Part shown: piece after piece, positions 55,011 to 64,000 of the stretch | How the letters are laid out: every line of letters starts with the position of its first letter | How positions within the stretch are numbered: position 1 is the stretch's first letter | From: Pseudoips prasinana | Taxonomy: Eukaryota; Arthropoda; Insecta; Lepidoptera; Nolidae | Reading direction: 5' to 3' | DNA: 64,000 nucleotides | Assembly (NCBI GenBank): GCA_951640165.1 | Contig: OX621234.1 | Location: 8,933,001-8,997,000 of the forward strand | Notes under the pieces: model-generated | What the model saw: the letters and a program-made list of their open reading frames with translations, nothing else | What the model was told of the DNA's origin: nothing | Database searches by the model: none | Position numbers and translations under genes: made by a program

Positions 55011-55631
55011 CCGAATGACATGTTTAATAAATTATCTTTTTGTAAGGTAACATATAAATTTTCTGTTATGTAATACAAATTACTGATTATGATTAATAAC
55101 TGTTGCGTCGGCCACAATAATTTTTTCTTACACACCAGTAGTTTCATAGCCTTTTTGTTGTTTGTTTACTAATAACATATGTTTATGTTACATATTAAAG
55201 GCAAATATCCTAGTTTGTATCGGTGCAAATATACTAAATAATGAATGCACTTTTTGAATTAGACATAGATTAGAAAAACATAACAAAACCTTCACAGGTA
55301 TTATATTATTGCATTATGGACAGTTAAAGCAATAAGTTGGTATTTCCAGAAATGTTAACATACTTTTTTTTTTGTATGTGTACTTAATAAAATAAATCCA
55401 TTTTCCAGGTTTGTCGGAAATGGATAGGTGAACTTTGTAAGACTTTGTTTCAAAATATGTAGAGGCTGTAACTTTTCTTTGCAAAAACCAAATGAAACAA
55501 AAATAATATGGGACCGTAGAGGAAATATTCAAATCAGTTCAGAAATAAATAGAAAATATTAAATAACAATAATAAAAAGCAAATAGTCAAATTGATAATT
55601 GCCTTCTTTGAAGTCAGTTTATACAACTCTT
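55011..55631. other. Large rno intron, nothing recognised
   Basis: AT-rich, no match. Confidence 0.35.
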
Positions 55632-55800
55632 CATCATCATATCAGCCGAAAGACGCCCACAGCTGGACAAAGGCTTCTCCCCAAGATCTCCACAGTTGCC
55701 GGTCTAGGGCTGCCCGCATCCAGCGGCTGCCAGCGACCCTCACAAGCACATCCGTCCTTCTTCTAAGGGGCCTGCCTTTGCTGCGTCTAACTATACATGT
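55632..55800 (-). mobile_element. RTE-like LINE tail, second family
   Basis: CATCATATCAGCCGAAAGAC, CAGCTGGACAAAGGCTTCTC and GATCTCCACAGTTGCCGGTC; the antisense of the last ~55 codons of the element, 5'-truncated. Confidence 0.7.
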
Positions 55801-55863
55801 AGTACTTCGAGGACTTCTTGAAGAACAACCTGGAACATATAAATAAGTTCTGTTATTATCATA

Positions 55864-56150
55864 CTAGCTGTGCCCCGCGGTTTTACCCGCCTTAAACTTT
55901 ATAAATTATCAAAGCTCCTCTCACGTAGGCGATAGCGTGATAATATGTAGCCTATATGTTGACCCAGCCTCTTAGTAATATTCATGCAAAATTTGGAGTA
56001 AATCCATGCAGTACTTTTTGAGTTTAGCCCGGAAATACATACAGACAAACGGACAAAAATAACTAATCACGCCCTAAGCATCCTTTAAAAAAAATATTCA
56101 ATGTACAGTTTTGACTTTTCTACGATTTTATTATATTGATTCATTGCCGT
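55864..56150 (-). mobile_element. Helitron-like element, ~290 bp
   Basis: CTAGCTGTGCCCCGCGGTTT at one end and ACGATTTTATTATATTGATT at the other. Same subfamily as 30562 (GAGTTTAGCCCGGAAATACA). Confidence 0.6.
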
Positions 56151-56481
56151 TACTCGCTGTCTATATAAATTATCGCTGTGGGAGAAATCAGAGTAGCCAA
56201 GTTATCGTAGATTAACGTCCCTCAATGGCTACGAAGTCCCACGCCGCCGCCGTAGTGAACAATTAATAGTTCGGCAAACCGATCTTACAATAATTGTGCA
56301 GTGACTTTAATGGAATCAATTTTCATAGTAGTACATATAGACGTTGTTTGTCTGATTACGTTGACGCTTGTTTGACGCTCTTCCTCAAAATCACTTATAA
56401 CACTTGTAGTTAACTATACTTGTTGTTGGTTTCTTATTTCTGTATTTTTATATATATAAGTACTCCTAACCGTACATATAA
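56151..56481. other. Large rno intron, nothing recognised
   Basis: No match. Confidence 0.3.
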
Positions 56482-56660
56482 TCATCATCATATCAGCCGA
56501 AACACGTCCACTGCTGGACAAAGATCTCCACAATTGCCGGTCTTGCGCTATCCTCATCCAGCGATTTCCAGCAACCCTCACAAGATCATCGGTCCATATT
56601 GTAGGAGGCCTGCCCACGCTGCGTCTTCCGATTCGTGGTCGCCCCTCGAGAAACTTTCTG
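56482..56660 (-). mobile_element. RTE-like LINE tail, second family
   Basis: The minus strand reads GRPPTIWTDDLVRVAGNRWM and [11 protein letters not shown] before an untranslated end with CATCATCATATCAGCCGAAA complement: the conserved end of RTE-type polyproteins. Confidence 0.75.
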
Positions 56661-56899
56661 CCCAGCGGCCGTATATAACATATATAAGTAGTTAATTGAC
56701 TTTCAAAAGTGTGTAACTTGTAACTACTCTACAGGCTGTGTAATATACGAGACCACATCAATTTCAACCTTATGACTTTCAAATAAGGTCCAAAAACAAC
56801 GACAAAAATATATAGTCAAATCTCTCATTAGATTGTAATACCAAAAACACAAAATATTACAATTCAGTGTTAGTATAACATAATCGTATTTATACATGT

Positions 56900-57086
56900 A
56901 CTAGCTGTGCTCCGCGGTTTTACCTGCGTTAAACATTATAAATTATAGCCTATGTGTTAATCCAGGGTGTCAGCTAACTCCATACCAAATTTTATTAAAA
57001 TCACTCCAGCCGTTTAGACGTGAAGAAGTAACAAACATACACAGTCACACACTCACAAAATTTCGCCTTTATAATATTAGTGTGAT
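56900..57086 (-). mobile_element. Helitron-like short element, complete
   Basis: TACTAGCTGTGCTCCGCGGT at one end and TTCGCCTTTATAATATTAG at the other; body CAGCCGTTTAGACGTGAAG. Confidence 0.6.
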
Positions 57087-57923
57087 AGAATGATAAAAGT
57101 CTAAACGGAGATTAAGACATAAATTAGCACGGCATCCATCCGCTGCTAGACGGCTCGGTGTGACTTGATGAAATAGTTACTCAGGGAGCATTGATCAATG
57201 ATACTCTAAGATTCTCTTACAGAGAAGAATAATTAAAGTTAAGTTTAAAATCACATTTACGAATAGCTTCGTATTCCGATTTGTTAATCCGCTTCTTAAG
57301 TTTTAAGTTAACATAGGCTTTTAATAATGTGTATTTCTTTTTTACATCTTATGAATTAGTTATTTGATTTATAGATTATTTTTGTGTTATTTATTTTATA
57401 TTAATATTTTAAAGTATCTTAACTGTGCACGTTGGAATGCATTTTTTAAGAAATTTTAATCTAAACTTGATGTATCTATGTTAATTTATGCATGCATAAT
57501 ATGTCATAACTGCGTATCTGATTCAAGCGAGCTGTAAAGTTCTTATGAGAAATAAAGTTCTTTAAATCTAGATACGCGGCATCAAGTTTAGAACTACGAC
57601 TATACGTACAAGTTTAAAACGGAACGTTTAAATCCAATATTAAAATTCCTGCCGTCAGATTGCCTTCGAAGTTTTAATAAATTTAATACGTGGTTATCAG
57701 ATTCAATGGTCCAAATAGAGTTAATAGTGACTTTCATTCAATTACGGAGCGATGCTGGCCTGGCGGCGGCGTGGGTGCACTTTTCCGATAATGTCAGCAA
57801 ATATAATCTTTGATGTAAATAATAAAATGCTTGTTTTCTTTTAGTTATTTTAGTGGTTATGTACTAAAATAATGCATTTTAACAATTCCTTATTACTACG
57901 GAGAATGACAATTCATCATAATT
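57087..57923. other. Large rno intron, nothing recognised
   Basis: AT-rich, no repeat match. Confidence 0.35.
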
Positions 57924-58345
57924 ATCATCATCATATCAGCCGAAAGACTTCCACTGCTGGACAAAGGCCTCCCCCAAGGATCTCCACAGTAGCCGGTCCT
58001 GTGCTATCCGCATCAAGCGACTTCCAGCGACCCTCACAAGATCATCGGTCCTTCTTGTAGGGGACCTGCCCACGCTGCGTCTTCCGGTTCCAGTCCGCCA
58101 CTCGAGAACCCTGCCTTGCCACTTCAGCTTGGCAATTCTTCAGGCTATGTCGATTACTTTGGTTCGCCTGCGGATCTCAGCATTTCTGATTCGATCTCGC
58201 AGGGAAACTCCAAGCATAGCCCTTTCCATTGCTCTTGGGGTGAACTTGAGCCGCCTAAGAAAGCCTATGGTGAGCGACCACGTCTCTGTTCCGTAAGTCA
58301 TCACTGGCAACAGACACTGGTCGAAGACTTTATATTGCATAAATA
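57924..58345 (-). mobile_element. RTE-like LINE tail, longest copy
   Basis: The minus strand reads KVFDQCLLPVMTYGTETWSL, FTPRAMERAMLGVSLRDRIR and NAEIRRRTKVIDIA, then continues with frame loss to the CATATCAGCCGAAAGACTTC end. This is the terminal ~130 codons of an RTE-type reverse transcriptase. Confidence 0.8.
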
Positions 58346-58861
58346 TATTGAAACAATATTAATACCTACTGCATTTAAGTAAAAAAAGTAATGGAGTCTG
58401 CCAATGATACTTAATTCATCGAATAATTTGGTTTTGGAATTGATTAATACGTTAACCGTAGGTAATGAGATCCCGTGTTCAAAAACCAAAATACGCTATC
58501 ACTCTACCAAAGGAATCCAAGGAAAGGCTAAGGATTGATTTATGCATTTATGCTGCCTCAACGATTGTCGATTATTCGTTTTAAATGAATCGATAACGAT
58601 AATAGTGTCCGTGAAGCAATGCTGTGGCTGATCGTACCGAGAAATTATTGACGATTCCTTGTTTCGATTTCTTAGATCATAAATTCAAAATCGATCTATT
58701 ATTTTTTGAATAATTGCGTGACACATTTTACTCGATGGTGATTTCAATTTTAAATTTTCTTCATGGCAACTTATTATTACAAGTTGCATGTTCGTATAAA
58801 ATATTAATATAATCTTCTCACATTCTATATAGGTTTTTCTTTAAGTTATCAAAATTTCCAG
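58346..58861. other. Large rno intron, nothing recognised
   Basis: AT-rich; no repeat match. Ends in a splice-acceptor-like ATTTCCAG at 58861. Confidence 0.35.
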
Positions 58862-59078
58862 GTTCGACCTCTATCGGACTTTACTCTTGACAGTTTATTC
58901 CGATTCAGAAGTCAAGGGTGTTTCTCGATTTAATGTTCCTGAGATCGCTCGAGTGATCCGTTATGCATATATTCCAGAGCACGTGGAACGTGCCAAGGCT
59001 CGGATATACGATTGTTTGAAGCAATCATTCACTCATCATCAATGTAACGAGTGGGAATTTTATTTGACCTCAGTTTGA
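58862..59078 (+). CDS. Unrecognised candidate terminal exon
   Basis: After an acceptor-like ATTTCCAG a + frame runs 71 codons to TGA at 59076: it begins FDLYRTLLLTVYSDSEVKGV, includes VPEIARVIRYAYIPEHVERA and ends HHQCNEWEFYLTSV. AATAAA follows at 59144. Residue make-up is protein-like and codon use is less AT-biased than the flanks. It is not the next exon of the rno-like gene: joining there (phase 0) hits a stop after ~23 codons and has no PHD motif. It could be the last exon of an overlapping gene, an alternative end, or a decayed retrocopy or transposon gene. I do not recognise the family. Confidence 0.4.
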
Positions 59079-59454
59079 TCTAATCTAGGCACTGCAGAGT
59101 GAAGCATAATCTAGTTAGGCTCCTAGTAGTTATATTTTGTTATAATAAATGGGAAATCATTCGCTTAATTTTGTTAATGTTGCCGGTTAAGTAATCAGTC
59201 GGTATGCAATCCTCTTTTAATCGCTTTAAGGCGCAGTGTATGGCTTAATTCGAAACAAAGTGTATTTCGGACTTAGATTCTAGTTCAACGAGAATAAAAT
59301 ACTGTGAATAGAAAAGGATAATGGAAGTGAAATTCTAACTACAACCAAATAGGGTATTGTTTTTCCAAGTCTTTTTCCAAGTCACCATAGTTAAATTGTT
59401 CACTGGCCAAGTGTGGATCTTTATGTATGTATATACATTATACATCTTTATTAT
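59079..59454. other. Downstream of the candidate exon; nothing further
   Basis: Contains the AATAAA at 59144-59149; otherwise no recognisable feature. Confidence 0.35.
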
Positions 59455-59640
59455 ATATTAACTGCGCCTCGTGGTTTACCTGCGTTGTTCTTTATAAATT
59501 ATAGCCTATGTGTTATTCATATATATAAGCTATATTACTACAAAATACGTTCGGTATTTTTTGCGTGAAAGAATAACAAGCATCTATACTTTCATACATT
59601 CATACACACAAACATTTGCATTTATAATGATAGTATGATT
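59455..59640 (-). mobile_element. Helitron-like short element, decayed
   Basis: AACTGCGCCTCGTGGTTTAC replaces the usual CTAG...CCCCGCGG end; the body has TTATAAATTATAGCCTATGT and GCGTGAAAGAATAACA; far end GCATTTATAATGATAGTA. Confidence 0.5.
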
Positions 59641-60254
59641 TATATTGTATTGTGTATTTATTCATGTATAATATTTGTATAGATGTACTTTACGTTGTGA
59701 TCTTTTTATTCCTTCTTTTTTATTTAGTAATTTGTTATGTATGTCTTCTAAACTTGCTTCGTCTTATATCTAAATTTAAAATGCACTACCATCGTTTATC
59801 TGCATCACCCAAAGGTTGATTGGCACGAAATGCCTTTGCCATTAAGTCCGCCTTACATTTATGCGAAAACAATGTTTTATATAAGATAGAAAAAGCACAA
59901 TAAAGACATTTTAACTAACCTTATAGGCTGAGCTAATTATAACATTTATACTAATTAGAATTTAAATAATTATATTTAAAAGACCTTAAACGTGTAATAC
60001 CAATGTGTTATTAATATCCCTCAAATCTATTTGCACTGACTGGTCTACACTTTCGCTACGAAAGCCAATTCTGCCTACATAATAAGGGCGGAATAGAATA
60101 AAATATAGTTTCTTGGTACTCTAAACCTTTGCGACGAAGCGACGTCAGGAACCTTTGATATCGATTATATAATTCGTCAATATAACAGCAAGCTGCCGTC
60201 GCGCCGTTGCGAATTATGTACCAAATGCAACCGGAAACGAAATTCATGTATCAT

Positions 60255-60335
60255 AATCATAATATCAGCCGAAAGATGCCCACTGCTGGACAAAGGCCAT
60301 CCCAAGGATTTCCACAATAGCCGGTCCTGCGCTGA
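60255..60335 (-). mobile_element. RTE-like LINE tail, short
   Basis: AATATCAGCCGAAAGATGCC, CACTGCTGGACAAAGGCCAT and ATTTCCACAATAGCCGGTCC: only the last ~80 bases of the family. Confidence 0.6.
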
Positions 60336-62128
60336 ATTTATGTATACCTCTACATAATGATGCGTTATCATAGTAATACCAGTATGAATTGATCTTCACC
60401 GTAATTATACAACATTCTATTGTATTAATACTCTGATAAATTACTGAAATAATCGCTATGATATTTCAGAGTAATGAGCACAAAATTATTAAATTTGTAT
60501 CTCCACTATTTAATCGACTCGGTTAAATTACAATAGTCCAAAATCATAGTCTGGAAACTCATCAAACATAATAAATATAGGAAAGAAGGTTTCGCTCAAA
60601 TAAAGTAAACATCGACTAAACTAAGCTCTAGCCCTAAGCCATTTGAGCAGGCAATTTAAAAATTTCATTAGCATCTTGTTTCATGTTCATAGAAACCTTG
60701 CCGAACGTCATACAACGGCGTAACTACATTGTCCTAGGCCAAACTAATTAATCTTGAAATCGGGTTTCACAGTCAACAAAGGAGATGTCTATGCCGGGGC
60801 AACAACACGATACCTTCTATTTTCTTTTGCGAAAGCAATATGCGCTCATTGAAAAGTGAAGCGTACTTTTCGCAGATGTGGTACAGTCAGTGCTAGTGCA
60901 ATAGGAAGCAACTATAGCTGCTATGACATCGGTGTAGGTATTCCTGCCGTTCTGATAAGTTGATGTTTGGATAACAGTTTTGTTCCAAGCTTATCAAATA
61001 AACATACGAAACGAGTGAATGCGATCGGTGCATCTAACTAACGAGGCTGACAAGTTGGAAGTAGAAGAGACGAATAAAAAATAAATATGCGATACTGTGC
61101 AACTTATAATTCGTACTGTATTTAAGATACATACAAAAAGTTTTGGAATACTATTGGAGTGATAGATAATACCTATGTAAATTTGATATAAATTTTCAGA
61201 CAGTCGTCATATTAACCCAAAGCGTGTAGTTAGATGTTCATTTTGTGTTATATGCGGAGGCTTGTAATTTTTTAATTTTTTGTTTTAATTTTTTTTTTGT
61301 AATTAGCAATTTGTAATATTTAGTTGTTTATTAGTCTGTAAGCCTTCTGTAAAAATAAATAAATATTTTTTTTCTACAAATTAATACAACATATTTTCTT
61401 TTATGTAGTTCTGTAACGCATGTCAGGTAGGTACAGCTATTCTTAAAATATTCTAATTCTCTCTGAACATTTGCTTATGTCATATAAAAGCCATACGGCT
61501 ATAATATTGGTGGGTTTTACCAAGATGCTAATATTCAGAATTCAATATGAATAAATGAATTCAAATAAATGGGCAAACAAAAATGGGACCATGTTTTTCA
61601 TTTTTTAAGCGGAAGTAAGATTTTGTTTCTCTTAGTTAAGTTAACAATAAAGCAGTAAGTACTACTAGTACTACTTTTATGGAGAGAGGTTGAAGATGCA
61701 TCTAAACTATCAAGTCGGGGTTAAACGGTTAGCACAGCACGTACAGGGTGACTCGTTCCAGATTTTACGTTAAAAATAATTAAAAAACAGTGATTGTACT
61801 TGTAACTAAGTAAGATTAATTGTAAGTAATATTAAAAGTATTAAAAGAAAGTGTATAAATTGTGATTTTATTTATGGAAAATAACATCGTCAAGATGTTT
61901 TCCTTCACGTTGGACGCACTTCGAGTCAGGCGTGTATATTCTCTATCACACGATGCGTTAAATTTATTGCGATAGAGTTGACTTCTCCAGTTATCTTTCT
62001 CTTTAAGTCTTTCTGATTTGCAAGAGGGTAGCTAAGAAATTTACACACTGACACCATACAGTACCGTTTTGACCATGTATATTTTTGATGCTTTTGATTT
62101 GGGTTTGCAGAAGCCCAGTAACGATAGT
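60336..62128. other. Large rno intron, nothing firmly recognised
   Basis: AT-rich. TACAGGGTGACT at 61741 matches the complement of AGTCACCCTGTA at about 63446, possible ends of an old Tc1/mariner-like transposon, but the interior offers no support. Confidence 0.3.
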
Positions 62129-62265
62129 TGATCTATATATATATATAAGTATGTATTTACAAAATAATAGGAGTATATGTAATATGTCATTTATCCGGTT
62201 TCCATAATACAAGCTCTGCTTAGTTTGGGATCACAGCCGTATGTGACCAATGTCCCAGGATAGTA
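62129..62265 (+). mobile_element. SINE family A, 3' part
   Basis: AAGTATGTATTTACAAAATA, TTCCATAATACAAGCTCTGC and TTAGTTTGGGATCA; the tRNA-like head is missing. Confidence 0.65.
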
Positions 62266-62440
62266 TTATTATTATATTAAAGTTATGGCTGTTTACATAA
62301 CATTCCAAGTGGAAGTGAGCTCCTTCACTGAAGTAAACGTCTTCTAATTCACTTTGATCCGGGAAAGGTTCCAACATTCGCTCAGGATGCTCAGCATACG
62401 CTCAATGTAATCTATAGGCTTGATTTTTTAAATTACATTC

Positions 62441-62945
62441 ATACACACATAGGCTCACGCCTGTTTCCCAGAGGAGTAGGCAGTGACAACTTAATTCCAT
62501 TTGTAACGTTCCTTGCACACCATGCATGCTTCATACATGCTCGCCGGTTTAAGGTACTTCTGACCTGGCCTTTCTTCAGAACCTCTCCGATTTGGTCACA
62601 GATTATACTACGAGGTCTTCCCCTTCAGGTTGTACCATTCATACATGCCAAGTATACTTCTAATGTCATTCTTTCATTCATCCTTTCTAAATGCCCCAAC
62701 CATCTCAGCATACCTTTTTCAATCTTTGCCATACCCAACTTTCACTTCCATACATTAAAGTTGGCACTAACACTCCATCGCGCACGGCCAGTCGAGCCTT
62801 CTATGAGACTTGCTGACTACTCATAAAGGCGTGTAGTGCCCCATTCACTTTGTTCCCCGCTTTTATTCTTCTGTCAATATCTTTTTCATATTTCCCATCT
62901 CTCGTAAACAAAGTTCCTAAATATACAAACTCTTACTCAATGATA
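62441..62945 (-). mobile_element. RTE-like LINE 3' end, longest copy of first family
   Basis: About 500 bases antisense: ATAGGCTCACGCCTGTTTCC, TTCATACATGCTCGCCGGTT, TTCATCCTTTCTAAATGCCC and CATATTTCCCATCTCTCGTA. These are the complement of the tails at 2101 and 13346, extended upstream into the reverse transcriptase. Many breaks. Confidence 0.65.
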
Positions 62946-63861
62946 TTTTATTCAAGATACGTTACGTTCATAGTAACCGACATTTAAAATATGGTCCCGC
63001 TGGTATATAGTGCACACATGTTGAGAAGTTGCACTAATGAATAGTACAAAAGATAGGATAAACATATAAATAAAAGAGATAGCTATCATTTAAACAATTG
63101 CGCTTCTAATGTTTAGGCAGGTCCAGGCATAAATTATAAGACAAAACGTCGTTTTAGAGACTTCACGAAACATATCTGCTTCTTTTAAGTATAATATCAT
63201 TGCTCTTACTTAAATGATTTGGATTTTAAATGTCACTTTAGGTGCAGTGCCAATATGTGTTGAATACTAGAGCGGTCTATATTAAATGAAACTGCATGTT
63301 TTCTTATCGACCGTCGAGGCTTTAGACGGCAGCGGCGACCTTGTTAATGTTTTACGCCGACTGTACAGGTCTGTTTCGACGGCGAATTGTTTTGTTTACA
63401 CTGCCCGCAAATTTATGAATGATTCAAATGTTAATAGTTTACTTAGTCACCCTGTATAAGTGCTTAGAATAATGGCGAATAGAGTTTATACAAAACAATA
63501 GTTTCAAAATTGTGGGTAATATAATAAAAACATTAATAAATGAAATAAATTAATAATTAATGATTCGAGAGTTTTAGAGATGAATTAGCTATGTTATTCT
63601 ATGGAGCAAATAGAGTTATAATGATTGGTTTTGGGATCAGCAAGCTCCATCAAACAATTTTTTTTTTTTTTATTTCGCACAACTAAATATTACATAAACA
63701 TAAGAAAACTAAAGAAACCTAATACTCAAGGAGTCTAAAGTAAATTAGTGTAAATTATCAGACATGTATGCAGGGCCAGTTATATAAGCATATTAACCCT
63801 GTTGTATTGGCTAATTGGCTAAAAACTAGCAGAAAAAAGTAATTTGGTATAAAATTAATAT
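62946..63861. other. Large rno intron, nothing recognised
   Basis: AT-rich; a short GC-richer patch near 63310-63390 shows no family likeness. Confidence 0.3.
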
Positions 63862-63965
63862 CTTGGAACAACAAACACACTGCCATTTGATCCCAAATTA
63901 GGCAGTGTGCATGCTTAAATATTTCTGAAGACATACATATTGTTAAATTACACCCAGACACACAA
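63862..63965 (-). mobile_element. SINE family A fragment at window edge
   Basis: CTTGGAACAACAAACACACT, GCCATTTGATCCCAAATTAG and, after a gap, TTAAATTACACCCAGACACA: antisense tail and body pieces; the head may lie beyond the window. Confidence 0.5.
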
Positions 63966-64000
63966 TAAATAATCTTACTCAATACACAAAGATGTTTTCT

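Noticed and set aside
58862..58935. Fourth exon of the rno-like gene
   Set aside because: In the required phase it reaches a stop after ~23 codons and has no PHD motif.

Overview
The window is animal nuclear DNA, most likely from a moth or butterfly. It is AT-rich, its genes are cut into short exons with GT..AG introns, and most of it is mobile-element debris. The debris includes tRNA-derived SINEs, RTE-, CR1- and jockey-like LINE tails, Helitron-like tails ending in CTAG, mariner and foldback elements of types common in Lepidoptera. No bacterial gene, CRISPR array, operon or functional RNA gene is visible.

Two conserved genes are supported, both on the + strand. The first (1500-13957) is nearly all of a RhoGAP68F/ARHGAP1-type Rho GTPase-activating protein: a Sec14/CRAL-TRIO-like lipid-binding domain followed by a RhoGAP domain, in seven exons whose phases all agree. 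Its first coding exon lies upstream or was not found. The second (37580-48078 and beyond) is the N-terminal 199 codons, in three exons, of a rhinoceros/JADE-family PHD-finger chromatin protein. Its PHD exons are not in the window, so the intron opened at 48079 runs past 64000 (more than 15.9 kb). The two genes have unrelated jobs (small-GTPase signalling at membranes; histone acetyltransferase scaffolding) and share only neighbourhood and orientation.

Layout: 1-14071, the RhoGAP68F gene, with introns holding LINE tails, two interrupted SINEs, two foldback elements and a 5S-rRNA-like fragment. 14072-26900, intergenic, with small palindromic elements (two families plus single hairpins) in AT-rich DNA. 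26938-31960, two decayed non-LTR retrotransposons, one apparently inside the other. 32003-33139, a long-arm foldback element with an apparent target duplication. 33160-34441, a complete mariner with perfect inverted ends, TA duplication and an open 339-residue transposase. 34444-37579, the region upstream of the rhinoceros-like gene. 37580-64000, that gene and its repeat-filled introns, including an unrecognised coding-like terminal exon at 58862-59078.

Points most worth a second look: the in-frame 37-codon tail after the RhoGAP68F stop codon, the intact mariner, the long foldback element, two SINEs interrupted by the same foldback at the same place, and the unrecognised exon at 58862. I found no clear new multi-gene system.
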